From Burkholderiaceae bacterium (GTDB taxonomy: Bacteria > Pseudomonadota > Gammaproteobacteria > Burkholderiales > Burkholderiaceae_C): a stretch of 64,000 bases of DNA. Below, one piece after another: positions 47,750-57,018 of this stretch. The notes beneath the pieces were generated by a model. It was not told the origin of the DNA and made no database searches. It saw only the letters and a program-made list of their open reading frames with translations. The translations under genes were made by a program, and so were the position numbers. Each line of letters begins with the position of its first letter. Position 1 is the first letter of the stretch. The stretch spans positions 1 through 64,000 of the forward strand of contig JADMJJ010000005.1 in NCBI GenBank assembly GCA_018780645.1. The letters run 5' to 3'.

Positions 47750-48760
47750 TCAGCTCGAGGCGATCAGCGCTCGGGCCATCTCGATCGCCGCCACCAGGCT
47801 GGACGGATCGGCCCGCCCCTTGCCGGCAATATCGAAGGCCGTGCCATGGTCGGGGCTGGTGCGCACCAGCGGCAGGCCCAGGGTCACGTTGACGCCCTGC
47901 TCCACGCCCAGATACTTGACCGGGATCAGGCCGTGGTCATGGGTCATCGCCACCACCAGATCGAACTCACCCGGGTGGCCGGGGGCATTGCGGGCGCGCA
48001 TGAACACGGTGTCGGGGGCGTAGGGGCCGCTGGCATTGATGCCCTCGGCACAGGCGGCGGCAATCGCCGGCGCAATGACGGTCAGCTCCTCGTCGCCGAA
48101 CAGGCCGCCCTCGCCGGCATGGGGGTTCAACCCGGCCACGGCGATACGCGGCGCCACCTGTCCCCAGGCGGCGGCCGTGCGGTGGGCAATGCGCAGCGTC
48201 TCCAGCACGCGATCGAAGGTCACCAGCTCGATCGCCCTGCGCAAGGACACATGGATGCTCACCAGCACCGTGCGCAGCTCCGCATTGGCCAGCATCATGC
48301 GCACCGGCGGCAGCGCCCCGCCCTGCGCCGCCAGCGCCTGCAGCATCTCGGTGTGGCCCGGGAAGGGCACGCCGGCCGCATGCAGGGCCTCCTTGTGGAT
48401 GGGCGCGGTGACCAGGGCCGCGCCATTGCCGGCCAGGATCTGCTGCACCGCCTCGGTGATGCAAACGGCTGCCGCGGCGCCGCAAGCGCCATTGATCTGC
48501 CCCATCGAAAGCTCGGCCAGCCCCGGCGGCAAGCCCTCGGGCTGCCACACCGGCACGCAGCCGGGGGGCGGTGCCTCGTTCACCGCCTCAAGCCGGGCCA
48601 CGGGCAGGTGCAGACCCAGCTGGCGAAGGGCGCGGCGCATCACCGCCACATCGCCGATGACCCGGCAGTCGGCGGCCCCATCCCGGGCGAAGGCCTGGGC
48701 GATGATTTCGGGGCCGATGCCGCAGGCATCGCCCATGCTGATGAGCAGCGGTTTGTTCAT
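47750..48760 (-). CDS. pdxA: 4-Hydroxythreonine-4-phosphate dehydrogenase PdxA
   Basis: This 336-residue NAD-dependent enzyme works in pyridoxal phosphate synthesis. The metal-binding histidines are in PFPGHTEMLQAL, LNPHAGEGGLFG and TSPDHGTAFDIAG. The N-terminal loop reads MGDACGIGPEI where most PdxA have GDPAGIGPE, a mild departure. The frame remains open to 49345 but the family N-terminus MNKPLLISMGD fixes the ATG at 48760. It stands apart from the pdx partners ksgA/surA in this window. Confidence 0.93.
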   Translation of the reverse strand: MNKPLLISMGDACGIGPEIIAQAFARDGAADCRVIGDVAVMRRALRQLGLHLPVARLEAVNEAPPPGCVPVWQPEGLPPGLAELSMGQINGACGAAAAVCITEAVQQILAGNGAALVTAPIHKEALHAAGVPFPGHTEMLQALAAQGGALPPVRMMLANAELRTVLVSIHVSLRRAIELVTFDRVLETLRIAHRTAAAWGQVAPRIAVAGLNPHAGEGGLFGDEELTVIAPAIAAACAEGINASGPYAPDTVFMRARNAPGHPGEFDLVVAMTHDHGLIPVKYLGVEQGVNVTLGLPLVRTSPDHGTAFDIAGKGRADPSSLVAAIEMARALIASS

Positions 48761-48880
48761 GCGCCGATTGTTCCATGGGCGAGCCGCGTGCCGACACAGA
48801 CCTCGTCGAGGGTCAGCCCTCAGGCGCTTGACAGGCCGCTGTGCCAGACTGCGCCCCAACAAAACATCGGGGAGCCTGCC

Positions 48881-50701
48881 GTGAAGTCCTATCAGCTCTT
48901 GTCTGCGCTGAGCCTGTCCCTCGCCAGCCTGCTGGGCGGCAGCCCCGCCCTGGCCGCAGGACCGACCTCCGGCAAGCCACACCACCTGGCCCAAGGCGAT
49001 GCCGCCACCCAGCGGCTGCACGCGCTGTTCGCCGAGGCCTGGGAGCAAGGCGCCCGGCGGGCACCGGAGTGGGCCACGTTCCGCGGTGACCATCGTTTCA
49101 ACGACCGCCTCAGCGACCGCAGCCCCGAGGGCATCGCCGCCGCCGAGACGGCGCAACGCGACATGCTCAAGCGGGTCAAGGCGATCCCGCGCGAGCGCCT
49201 GGCCGAGCGGGACCAGGTCTCCTACGACCTGTTCGTGCACCGCATCGAGGAAGATCTGGCCTTGAACCGCTTTGAAGGCTATCGCAGCCTGAGCCTGGGC
49301 GCGCTGTGGGGCTTCCAGTCCGGCCTGTCCGGCCTGATGCGCCAAAGCCCCAGCACGACCGAGAAAGACCTGCGCAACATCCTGGCCCGCTATGCCGCTT
49401 TTCCGAGGCGGGTCGATCAGGAGATCGCCCGCCTGCGGCTCGGCATGGGCCAGGGCTGGGTCACCTCCCGCCCGGTACTGGAGCGCGCGCTGGCCCAGCT
49501 GGACGGCCAGTTGCTGCCCGAGGTGATGCGCAGCCCGATGGCCGAGCCCTTCGGCCGCATCGGCGCCGATGTGCCGGAGGCCCAGGCCCAGGCGCTGCGC
49601 GACGAGGCCGCCAAGGCCCTGCAGGAGCAGGTCTATCCGGCGATGCAGAAACTAGGCCGTTTCCTGCGCGAGGAGTACCTGCCCAAGGCCCCCGAGGACG
49701 GTGCGTTTGCCCGCTATCCCGAGGGCAAGGCCGTCTACGCCGCTCTGGTCAGGCAGAACACCACCACGCCACTGACGCCCGAGCAGGTGCATCAGCTGGG
49801 CCTGCAGCAGGTCGAGCGCCTGCGCAGGGAGATGGAGGCGATCAAGACCGAGCTCGGCTTCGGCGGCACGCTGGCCCAGTTCATCGATCAGCTGAACCAG
49901 GATCCGAAGCAGTACTACGCCGACGGCGAGGCACTGTTGGCCGGCTACCGCGAGATCGCCAAGCGCATAGACCCGGAGCTGCCCAGGCTCTTTGCCGAGC
50001 TGCCCCGAGCACCCTATGGCGTGCGCGCCATGCCCGACTACATGGGGCCGGGCGCAGCCGAGAACTACAACGGCCCCGGGGACAATGGGCGCACGCCGGG
50101 CTGGTTCAACGCCAATGCCCTGGCCTTCAAGAGCCGACCCAAGTACTCGCTACCCACCCTCGTCGCCCATGAGACGGTGCCCGGCCACCATCTGCAGACG
50201 GCACGTGCCCGCGAACTGGGCGACCTGCCCGACTTCCGGCGCGGCGGCTTCTACACCGTGTTCTCCGAGGGCTGGGCGCTCTATGCCGAAACCCTGGGCA
50301 CCGAGCTGGGCCTGTACAAGGACCCCTACAGCCGCTTCGGCCATGTACAGGCGCAGATGCTGCGCGCCACCCGGCTGGTGGTGGACACCGGCATCCATGC
50401 CGTGGGCTGGCAGCGGCAGCAGGCGATTGACTATATGGTCGAGCTGACCGGCCAGCGCCCGGTCTTCATCAGCGCCGAGGTGGACCGCTACTACTCGATG
50501 CCAGGCCAGGCCCTGGCCTATATGGTGGGCCAGCTGAAGTTCACCGAGCTGCGCGCCCGCGCGGCCCAGGCGCTGGGCGAGCGCTTCGATGTGCGCAAGT
50601 TCCATATGGTGCTGCTCGACCAGGGCGCCATCCCGCTCGGTGTGCTGGAGCAGCGGGTGGATGGCTGGATTGCAGCCCAGCTCAAGCTGCCCAAGACCTG
50701 A
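48881..50701 (+). CDS. DUF885 family metallopeptidase-like secreted protein
   Basis: The protein has 606 residues, starting from GTG at 48881, which has GGAG seven bases upstream. A signal peptide covers about 1-25 (SPALAA). The DUF885 zinc-like motif HETVPGHHLQ begins at His430, and FSEGWALYAETLG supplies the further conserved Glu. It probably acts as a periplasmic carboxy- or oligopeptidase, but few members are characterised. A frame that runs back to 47846 lies over pdxA in antisense and is not coding. Confidence 0.88.
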   Translation: MKSYQLLSALSLSLASLLGGSPALAAGPTSGKPHHLAQGDAATQRLHALFAEAWEQGARRAPEWATFRGDHRFNDRLSDRSPEGIAAAETAQRDMLKRVKAIPRERLAERDQVSYDLFVHRIEEDLALNRFEGYRSLSLGALWGFQSGLSGLMRQSPSTTEKDLRNILARYAAFPRRVDQEIARLRLGMGQGWVTSRPVLERALAQLDGQLLPEVMRSPMAEPFGRIGADVPEAQAQALRDEAAKALQEQVYPAMQKLGRFLREEYLPKAPEDGAFARYPEGKAVYAALVRQNTTTPLTPEQVHQLGLQQVERLRREMEAIKTELGFGGTLAQFIDQLNQDPKQYYADGEALLAGYREIAKRIDPELPRLFAELPRAPYGVRAMPDYMGPGAAENYNGPGDNGRTPGWFNANALAFKSRPKYSLPTLVAHETVPGHHLQTARARELGDLPDFRRGGFYTVFSEGWALYAETLGTELGLYKDPYSRFGHVQAQMLRATRLVVDTGIHAVGWQRQQAIDYMVELTGQRPVFISAEVDRYYSMPGQALAYMVGQLKFTELRARAAQALGERFDVRKFHMVLLDQGAIPLGVLEQRVDGWIAAQLKLPKT

Positions 50702-51454
50702 TCAGGCCGGATTGGCTATGTCGATGAACCGGTGCTCCAGGCCGAAACGCTGAGCCACATGGGCGGCCAGCGCCGGCGCACCATAGCGCTCGGTCGCATG
50801 GTGGCCGGCGGCCACAAAGGCCACGCCAGTTTCGCGGGCGTAGTGCGCCTGCGGCTCGGAGATCTCTCCGGTCAGGAACAGATCGGCACCCGCGGCGATC
50901 GCCGATTCAAAATAGCCCTGTGCCCCACCGGTGCACCAGGCGACGCGGCGGATGGCGCGGCCGTCGCCCGGTACGACCAGCGGCGCCTTGCCCAGCGCCT
51001 GGCCAATCTGCGCCTGCACCGCGTCCAGGGTCTGCGCTGCGGCCAACTCGCCGCACCAGCCCAGGTCCTGCTCGCCGAAACGGCCGCTGCCGGTCCAACC
51101 CAGCAGCTTGCCCAGTTGCGCGTTATTGCCCAGCTCGGGGTGGGCATCCAGCGGCAGGTGGTAGGCGAACAGATTGATGTCGTGGGCCATCAGCCGCGCC
51201 AGCCGCTGCTTCATCCAGCCGGTCACGCGGCCGTCATTGCCGCGCCAGAACAGGCCGTGGTGAACGAGGATGGCATCAGCGCCGGCCTCGATCGCCGCGT
51301 CGATCAGGGCCAGGCTGGCCGTCACCCCTGAGACCAGCCGGCCTATCTCGGGTTTGCCCTCGACCTGCAGACCGTTCGGCCCATAATCCTTGAAACGGCC
51401 CACCTCCAGCAAGGCGTGCAGGTAACGGTCGATGTCGTTGCGATGGGTCGTCAT
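50702..51454 (-). CDS. Nif3-like dinuclear metal centre protein (GTP cyclohydrolase I type 2 family)
   Basis: The protein has 250 residues from the ATG at 51454. The metal-site histidines are in ADAILVHHGLFW, LFAYHLPLDAHPELGNNAQL and VAAGHHATERYG. It forms a hexamer with two metal ions per subunit. The physiological role is poorly known despite wide conservation. It is divergent from the htrA-like gene with 22 bases between starts, so the promoters must overlap coding sequence. The frame to 51586 would overlap that gene. Confidence 0.9.
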   Translation of the reverse strand: MTTHRNDIDRYLHALLEVGRFKDYGPNGLQVEGKPEIGRLVSGVTASLALIDAAIEAGADAILVHHGLFWRGNDGRVTGWMKQRLARLMAHDINLFAYHLPLDAHPELGNNAQLGKLLGWTGSGRFGEQDLGWCGELAAAQTLDAVQAQIGQALGKAPLVVPGDGRAIRRVAWCTGGAQGYFESAIAAGADLFLTGEISEPQAHYARETGVAFVAAGHHATERYGAPALAAHVAQRFGLEHRFIDIANPA

Positions 51455-51476
51455 AGAAGGAAGAGGGAGTCTCTTG

Positions 51477-52649
51477 ATGCGTAGAACCTGGCTGATTTTC
51501 GCCCAGGCGGTGACGGTTGCCCTGGCCGTGTTGTTCGTGGTGGCCACGCTGAAGCCGGACTGGCTGCAGCGCAGCCCGATGCGCACGCTGCAGGAGGCCT
51601 ATCTGCCGCCGGCGATGGCACCGGTTGCCACCCAGCCTGCAGCGGGCCAGCCGGGGCCGGCCATGGGTTTCAGCGTCGCCGCCAAGCGAGCCGCGCCGGC
51701 CGTGGTCAGCGTCACCGCCAGCAAGGCTCCGGCGCGCAACCCGCAGGCCGACGATCCCTGGTTCCGCTTCTTCTTCGGCGACCGCGCGCAGCAACAGCAA
51801 CGCCAGAGCCCGCAGGTGGGCCTGGGCTCGGGCGTGATCGTCTCGCCCGAGGGCTATCTGCTGACCAACAACCACGTGGTGGCAGGCGCGTCCGACATCG
51901 AGGTGCAGCTGACCGACGGCCGCCAGGCCCGCGCCGAACTCGTGGGCACCGACCCCGAGACCGATGTGGCGGTGCTGAAGATCGAGCTGGACAAGCTGCC
52001 GGTGATCAGCTTCGGCAATGTCGAGGTGCTGCAGGTGGGCGACGCGGTGCTGGCCATTGGCAACCCCTTCAATGTCGGCCAGACGGTGACGGCCGGCATC
52101 GTCAGCGCCTTGGGCCGCAGCCAACTGGGCATCAATATCTTCGAGAACTTCATCCAGACCGACGCCGCGATCAACCCAGGCAACTCGGGCGGCGCGCTGG
52201 TGGACGGCGCGGGCAATCTGGTCGGCATCAACACCGCCATCTATTCACGCAGCGGCGGCAGCCTGGGCATAGGCTTTGCGATTCCCGCCAGTACCGCCCG
52301 CCAGGTGATGGAGTCGCTGATCAAGGACGGCCGGGTGGCCCGTGGCTGGATAGGCGTGCAGACCCGCGACCTGACACCGGAATTCATCGAAGCCTTCAAG
52401 CTGCCAATCAGCGAGGGCGTGCTGATCAGCGGCGTATTGGTCAATGCCCCGGCGGCCAATGCTGGCATCAAGCCCGGCGATGTGGTGACCCAGGTGGCCG
52501 GCACGACGGTGCGCACCCAGGCCCAGCTGCTCAATGCCGTGGCGGCCCTGACGCCCAATGCGCCCGCGGTGATCTCGGTACAGCGGGCCGACAAGGCGCT
52601 GGAGCTGCGTGTACAGGTGGCGCAACGGCCCCGCCCCCAACTCGAGTAG
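51477..52649 (+). CDS. Membrane-anchored HtrA/DegS-AlgW-type serine protease
   Basis: The protein has 390 residues. The N-terminal membrane anchor is about 4-24 (TWLIFAQAVTVALAVLFVVA). The trypsin-like triad is His133 (LTNNHVV), Asp163 (ETDVAVLKI) and Ser237 (NPGNSGGAL). One C-terminal PDZ domain covers about 290-385 (GVLVNAPAANAGIKPGDVV). A single PDZ with an uncleaved anchor suggests a DegS/AlgW-like stress protease rather than DegP. GGGAG eight bases upstream supports the start. The stop codon TAG is the GTAG foot of a degenerate REP. Confidence 0.93.
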   Translation: MRRTWLIFAQAVTVALAVLFVVATLKPDWLQRSPMRTLQEAYLPPAMAPVATQPAAGQPGPAMGFSVAAKRAAPAVVSVTASKAPARNPQADDPWFRFFFGDRAQQQQRQSPQVGLGSGVIVSPEGYLLTNNHVVAGASDIEVQLTDGRQARAELVGTDPETDVAVLKIELDKLPVISFGNVEVLQVGDAVLAIGNPFNVGQTVTAGIVSALGRSQLGINIFENFIQTDAAINPGNSGGALVDGAGNLVGINTAIYSRSGGSLGIGFAIPASTARQVMESLIKDGRVARGWIGVQTRDLTPEFIEAFKLPISEGVLISGVLVNAPAANAGIKPGDVVTQVAGTTVRTQAQLLNAVAALTPNAPAVISVQRADKALELRVQVAQRPRPQLE

Positions 52650-52668
52650 CCCGCATGGAATCCGGGGC
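52646..52668 (-). repeat. Degenerate REP copy, cluster I
   Basis: GTAGCCCGCATGGAATCCGG then GGC differs from the consensus at two central bases, in the arm and loop. It starts inside the last sense codon and stop of the HtrA gene, with TAG at 52647-52649. It is the only copy seen right of 30 kb. Confidence 0.8.
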
Positions 52669-52688
52669 GACAACCCAAAGGCCCCGAA

Positions 52689-53462
52689 TCACTCTTCCTT
52701 GGGCGGCTGCGTGTGCTTGATGAACATGCCCGCCGACAGGATGCCGACCTCGTAGAGCAGGCACATCGGAATGGCCAGCGCCAGCTGCGAGACGATGTCC
52801 GGCGGCGTGATCACGGCTGCGATGATGAAGGCCACGACGATGAAGTAGCCGCGGAACTCGCGCAGCTTGGCCACCGTGACCAGGCCCATGCGGGCCAGCA
52901 CCACGACGGCGATCGGCACCTCGAAGGCCGCACCGAAGGCGATGAACATGGTCATCACAAAGCTCAGGTAGGCCTCGATGTCAGGCGCCGGTGTGATGCT
53001 CTTCGGCGCAAAGCCCTGGATGAACTTGAACACCTGGCCGAACACGAAGAAGTAGCAAAAGGCCACACCACCGAGGAACAGCAGGGTGCTGGACACCACC
53101 AGTGGCACGACCAGCTTCTTCTCGTGCGAATACAGGCCCGGCGCGACAAAGGCCCAGACCTGGTACAGCACATAGGGCAGGGCGACCATGAAGGCGGCCA
53201 GCAGGGTGATCTTCAGCGGCACCAGGAAGGGCGAGATCACATTGGTGGCGATCAGCTTCGTGCCCTCGGGCAGATTGGCCACCAGCGGCTGGGCCAGCAG
53301 ATCGTACAGATGCGAGGGGCCGGGCCAGAAGCTCAGCGCCCCGAACATGATGGCCACGGCGATGAAGGCGCGGATCAGACGATCGCGCAGCTCGACCAGA
53401 TGCGAGACAAAGGGCTGTTCGGTACCGGCGAGTTCGTCTTCGGGATTCGGGGTGGCGCTCAT
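52689..53462 (-). CDS. tatC: Sec-independent protein translocase TatC
   Basis: The protein has 257 residues and six helices. It starts [20 protein letters not shown], then [20 protein letters not shown], and [15 protein letters not shown] with the conserved Glu/Pro loops. It is the signal-peptide receptor of the Tat translocase. Its ATG overlaps the tatB stop by four bases (ATGA). The order tatA-tatB-tatC on one strand and synteny with hinT/hisE/hisI are typical of Burkholderiales. Confidence 0.96.
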   Translation of the reverse strand: MSATPNPEDELAGTEQPFVSHLVELRDRLIRAFIAVAIMFGALSFWPGPSHLYDLLAQPLVANLPEGTKLIATNVISPFLVPLKITLLAAFMVALPYVLYQVWAFVAPGLYSHEKKLVVPLVVSSTLLFLGGVAFCYFFVFGQVFKFIQGFAPKSITPAPDIEAYLSFVMTMFIAFGAAFEVPIAVVVLARMGLVTVAKLREFRGYFIVVAFIIAAVITPPDIVSQLALAIPMCLLYEVGILSAGMFIKHTQPPKEE

Positions 53463-53956
53463 GAACTCTTGCGTGTGAATCCGCTGACGGGGCGGAAGCG
53501 CGCCACACGGGCCGCGCCGGATTGGGCATGGGTGCGCACGCCCTGGCGCTGCTTGTACCACTGCGGGGTGGCGCCGCGCTTGAGGCGCCAGTTCTTCTTC
53601 GGGTGCTTGTAGCCCGGCGGAGGCTCGGCCAGGGCCTGATAGGGGTCGGTGTCGGAGCGGGTGCCGTCGGTCACGTCTGCCCAGGTCTTGTCGAACTCGG
53701 CATTCGCCTCGTGCATTTCCTTGGACACGGACTGCTGCACGTCCCGCGCCGCGTCCTCGAAGCCGGTCTTCATCTTCTTGAGCTCTTCGAGCTCGATGGA
53801 GCGATTCACCTCGGCCTTCACGTCGGACACATAGCGCTGGGCCTTGCCCAGCAAATGGCCCACGGTGCGGGCCACGCGTGGCAGGCGCTCGGGGCCCAGC
53901 ACGACCAGCGCCACAGCGCCGATCAGCGCAATCTTGTCAAAGCCGAAGTCAATCAT
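53459..53956 (-). CDS. tatB: Sec-independent protein translocase TatB
   Basis: The protein has 165 residues. One membrane helix at the N-terminus ([20 protein letters not shown]) is followed by PERLP and an amphipathic helix [20 protein letters not shown], then a charged tail. It binds Tat signal peptides with TatC. The Rieske protein encoded nearby is a probable Tat substrate. The tail is long and basic, ending GFTRKSS, with no odd motif. Confidence 0.95.
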   Translation of the reverse strand: MIDFGFDKIALIGAVALVVLGPERLPRVARTVGHLLGKAQRYVSDVKAEVNRSIELEELKKMKTGFEDAARDVQQSVSKEMHEANAEFDKTWADVTDGTRSDTDPYQALAEPPPGYKHPKKNWRLKRGATPQWYKQRQGVRTHAQSGAARVARFRPVSGFTRKSS

Positions 53957-53996
53957 TGAGGCTCAAGCCCCCCGCAGTTCCAGCGCAGGAAAGTCA

Positions 53997-54239
53997 TCAA
54001 GACTTCGTTTTCGCCTCGACGTCCACCGTATTGGCGTCGTTGGCGGCCTTGTTGGCGGTGACCTGTTGGTTCGGATTGGCCGGGCCGGAGTCGGTGGCGC
54101 TGCCGTCACGCATGCCGTCCTTGAAGCCCTTGACGGCGCCACCGAGGTCGCTGCCCATGTTCTTGAGCTTCTTGGTGCCAAAGATCAGCACGACGACCAG
54201 CAAAACAATCAGCCAATGCCAGATGCTGAAGGAACCCAT
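53997..54239 (-). CDS. tatA: Sec-independent protein translocase TatA
   Basis: The protein has 80 residues from the ATG at 54239, with AGGAGA six bases upstream. It starts [20 protein letters not shown] then [20 protein letters not shown], a textbook TatA helix-hinge-amphipathic helix. It forms the translocation pore assembly. A frame starting at 54299 adds 20 residues without support. Confidence 0.95.
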   Translation of the reverse strand: MGSFSIWHWLIVLLVVVLIFGTKKLKNMGSDLGGAVKGFKDGMRDGSATDSGPANPNQQVTANKAANDANTVDVEAKTKS

Positions 54240-54360
54240 AACATTCTCCTGAAAGCGAAGCGATGATTCTAAAGTGGGGCCAAGTAGGCCATGTGACAAG
54301 CATCAGACACGAAAGTGCCGAGCATAGTTCAGATGGCCCAGCCCCCTACCCGGCCCGTAT

Positions 54361-54711
54361 CTAGCCCTTCAGCCAGGGCCGGGGCCCGCCCATCACATGC
54401 ATATGCAGGTGATAGACCTCCTGCCCGCCGTCCGGCCCGGTGTTGATGACGGTGCGGTAGCCGTTCGTCACGCCCAGCTCGCCCATCAGCCTGGGCGCCA
54501 GGGCCAGCATGCGGCCCAGCATCGCGGCATGCTCGGGGCCGGTGTCCGACAGGGTCGCAACATGGGCCTTGGGAATGATCAGCACATGGACCGGAGCCCA
54601 GGGGTTGATGTCGTGAAAGGCCAGCAATTCCTCGTCTTCATAGGCCTTGCGGCTCGGAATCTGGCCGGCAATGATCTTGCAGAAGATGCAGTTGGCGTCG
54701 TGCGTCATCAC
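54361..54711 (-). CDS. HinT-like HIT family protein
   Basis: This 116-residue protein starts CIFCKIIAGQIPSRKAYEDE with the paired cysteines, and has the histidine triad HLHMHVMGG near residues 101-109. HinT-type enzymes hydrolyse purine nucleoside phosphoramidates and adenylated lysine. It is co-directional with hisE (one-base overlap with the hisE stop) in the conserved his-tat block. A second ATG three bases on is equally possible as start. Confidence 0.93.
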   Translation of the reverse strand: MMTHDANCIFCKIIAGQIPSRKAYEDEELLAFHDINPWAPVHVLIIPKAHVATLSDTGPEHAAMLGRMLALAPRLMGELGVTNGYRTVINTGPDGGQEVYHLHMHVMGGPRPWLKG

Positions 54712-55067
54712 TATTCACCGTCCTTGTCGCGTTGCTGCGCCTTGCGCAGTGCAAATTCTTCGAGACCCGACAAGCCCTCGCGGCGGCGCAGCTCGGCAAT
54801 CACATCGGCCGGGCGCAGATCGAAGGCGCTGAGCGCGATCATGCAGTGGAACCACAGATCGGCGACCTCGTTGGTCAGCTTGCTGGCGTCGCCGTCCTTG
54901 GCCGCCATCACCACCTCGGTGGCCTCCTCGCCGATCTTCTTCAGGATCGCATCATTGCCCTTGCTGAACAGGCGCGAGATATAGCTCTTGTCGGGGTCGC
55001 CGCCATTGGCCAGCTTGCGCGACTCGATCACGTCGGCCAGCTGTTCGAGAGAGTTGTCTTGACTCAT
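54711..55067 (-). CDS. hisE: Phosphoribosyl-ATP pyrophosphatase
   Basis: This 118-residue all-helical MazG-type enzyme has the [17 protein letters not shown] stretch with the conserved Glu pair for magnesium, and LWFHCMIAL. It performs the second step of histidine synthesis. The gene overlaps hisI by four bases. The rest of the his operon is not in the window; the gene before hisI is a NUDIX hydrolase rather than hisF. Confidence 0.95.
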   Translation of the reverse strand: MSQDNSLEQLADVIESRKLANGGDPDKSYISRLFSKGNDAILKKIGEEATEVVMAAKDGDASKLTNEVADLWFHCMIALSAFDLRPADVIAELRRREGLSGLEEFALRKAQQRDKDGE

Positions 55068-55462
55068 TTGTAGATGTGTTCGGGGTCTTTGAGCACCGGG
55101 CGGTCCGTGACCCAGGTGCCATTGTCGTGGCGCTGGAAGAAGCAGCTGTGGCGGCCGGTGTGGCAGGCTATTCCAGGTTCATCGGGCTCATGGCCCAACT
55201 GCGTCACCTTCATCAGCACCACATCGTTGTCGCAGTCCAGCCGCAACTCGTGCACCTGCTGGATATGGCCGGACTCCTCACCCTTGTGCCACAGCTTCTG
55301 GCGCGAGCGGCTCCAGTAGACGGCCTCGCCGCGCTCGGCGGTGAGCTGCAGCGCCTCGCGATTCATGAAGGCGAACATCAGCACATCGCCGCTGCCCGCC
55401 TCCTGGGCGATCACGGGCACCAGGCCGTCGCGATCCCATTTCACTTCATCAAGCCAGTTCAT
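55064..55462 (-). CDS. hisI: Phosphoribosyl-AMP cyclohydrolase
   Basis: This 132-residue enzyme starts [20 protein letters not shown], with [18 protein letters not shown] and the zinc ligands in [10 protein letters not shown] and [13 protein letters not shown]. It opens the adenine ring of phosphoribosyl-AMP, the step after HisE; HisI and HisE are separate proteins here, as in other betaproteobacteria. Confidence 0.95.
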   Translation of the reverse strand: MNWLDEVKWDRDGLVPVIAQEAGSGDVLMFAFMNREALQLTAERGEAVYWSRSRQKLWHKGEESGHIQQVHELRLDCDNDVVLMKVTQLGHEPDEPGIACHTGRHSCFFQRHDNGTWVTDRPVLKDPEHIYK

Positions 55463-55471
55463 CGCTTCAGT

Positions 55472-55927
55472 TTAGCCTGCGTGTGTTGCGCCCGCGAACG
55501 CGCGCTCCGCGGCGAACCAGTCCAGCACTGGAATCGTGCCCGGCAGTACCGGCACCACCTGCACCGGCAGCTGCTGCCAGGCCATGGCCTGCTGCTCGCG
55601 CATCTCGAACTCGCCCGACCACTCGAACACCTTGCAGAAATGCAGGCGCACACGGGCATGGGGATAGTCCATCAGCTCGATCTTCCAGTCGTGGACGGCG
55701 CCAATGGTGATGCCCAGCTCCTCGTGCAGCTCGCGCCGCAGGGCCTGCTCGACGGTCTCGCCCTGCTCCAGCTTGCCGCCGGGGAACTCCCAATAGCCGG
55801 CATAGACCTTGCCGACCGGGCGCGAGGTGAGCAGAAAGCGCCCTTCCCGACCTTGGGCATCGCGTTCGATCAGCACGCCCACGGCCACATCGACAGGTGT
55901 GCGCTCTTCCAACACGGCCTCAGACAT
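55472..55927 (-). CDS. NUDIX hydrolase (MutT-like)
   Basis: The protein has 151 residues from the ATG at 55927. The complete Nudix box is GGKLEQGETVEQALRRELHE then ELGI, with GYWEFPGGK before it, as in MutT. It probably sanitises oxidised dGTP. It overlaps the DUF815 gene end by eight bases, so the two are coupled. The longer frame to 56143 lies inside the DUF815 gene and has no support. Confidence 0.92.
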   Translation of the reverse strand: MSEAVLEERTPVDVAVGVLIERDAQGREGRFLLTSRPVGKVYAGYWEFPGGKLEQGETVEQALRRELHEELGITIGAVHDWKIELMDYPHARVRLHFCKVFEWSGEFEMREQQAMAWQQLPVQVVPVLPGTIPVLDWFAAERAFAGATHAG

Positions 55928-56858
55928 GGTCCAGCCCCTCTGGGCCCTCGGCCGCAATCGTCGGCGCCACGCTGGGCGCTTCGAGCAGATCGCCATGGTG
56001 GCGGCCGGAATAGTCCCGCGCGAACTGGTAGGCCACGCGGCCCGAACGCGAACCACGCTCCAGCGCCCAGACCAGGCACTCTTGGCGCGCAGCGGTGATG
56101 GCAGCCTCAGGCACATCGAACGAGCGCAACCACTGCGCGGCAATGGCCAGATACTCGGCCTGGCTGAAGGGATAGAAGCTGACCCACAGGCCGAAGCGCT
56201 CGGACAGCGAAATCTTTTCCTCTATCACCTCGCCCGGATGCACCTCGCCATCGGGCTGGTGCTGATAGGTGAGGTTGTCCTTCATGTACTCGGGCAGCAG
56301 GTGGCGGCGGTTGCTGGTGGCATAGATCAGCACGTTGTCACCGGCGGCGGCCACCGAGCCGTCGAGCATGGACTTCAAGGCCTTGTAGCCTGGCTCGCCC
56401 TCGTCGAAGCTCAAGTCGTCGCAGAAGATCACGAAGCGCTCGGGCCGCTCGGCGACCAGATCGACCAGATCGGGCAGGTCAACCAGATCGGCCTTGTCGA
56501 CCTCTATCAGACGCAGGCCCTGGCCGGCAAACTCATTCAGGCAGGCCTTGATCAGCGAGCTCTTGCCGGTGCCGCGGGCGCCGGTCAGCAGCACATTGTT
56601 GGCCGGGTGGCCGGCCACAAACTGGCGGGTGTTGCGCAGCAGGCGCTCTTTCTGCGGCTCGACCTCCAGCAAGTTGCTCAGCGCAATCCGCGCCACATGG
56701 CGCACCGGCTCCAGCTGGCTGCGGCCATTGCGCTTGCGGTAGCGGAAAGCGATCGAGGCGCCCCAGTCCGGGGCGCCCAGCGGGGTCGGCAAAAGGGTCT
56801 CGACGCGGGCCAGCAGGGCCTCGGCGCGTTGCAGCAGAGCTTGGAATGGGTCGGCCAT
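55920..56858 (-). CDS. DUF815 AAA-type ATP-binding protein
   Basis: This 312-residue protein has Walker A LLTGARGTGKSSLIKACL, Walker B FVIFCDDLSFDEGE, sensor-1-like VLIYATSNRRHLLPEYMKDN, and the DUF815 segment SLSERFGLWVSFYPFSQAEY. The family is common in proteobacteria next to a mutT gene; its role is unknown. In many Burkholderiales the argJ-DUF815-mutT genes adjoin secA; here argJ/secA lie 20 kb away. Confidence 0.9.
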   Translation of the reverse strand: MADPFQALLQRAEALLARVETLLPTPLGAPDWGASIAFRYRKRNGRSQLEPVRHVARIALSNLLEVEPQKERLLRNTRQFVAGHPANNVLLTGARGTGKSSLIKACLNEFAGQGLRLIEVDKADLVDLPDLVDLVAERPERFVIFCDDLSFDEGEPGYKALKSMLDGSVAAAGDNVLIYATSNRRHLLPEYMKDNLTYQHQPDGEVHPGEVIEEKISLSERFGLWVSFYPFSQAEYLAIAAQWLRSFDVPEAAITAARQECLVWALERGSRSGRVAYQFARDYSGRHHGDLLEAPSVAPTIAAEGPEGLDHV

Positions 56859-57018
56859 GATGAATTGGGGTCAGCGGCCGGCCAGTGTAGCGGCCGGCCA
56901 TGGCAACCATGGTCCGTTAGCACCATGCGCCCACGCCGGGCGTCACCGGCGGGTCACCGGCTGCGGGCATCGTGGCGACGTGCCGCCGCTGCGGCTGGAC
57001 CTCCACAAGGAATCGACG

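Noticed and set aside
47846-48880. N-terminal extension of the DUF885 frame by 345 codons
   Set aside because: It runs antisense through pdxA. The GTG at 48881 has a good ribosome-binding site and begins a signal peptide.
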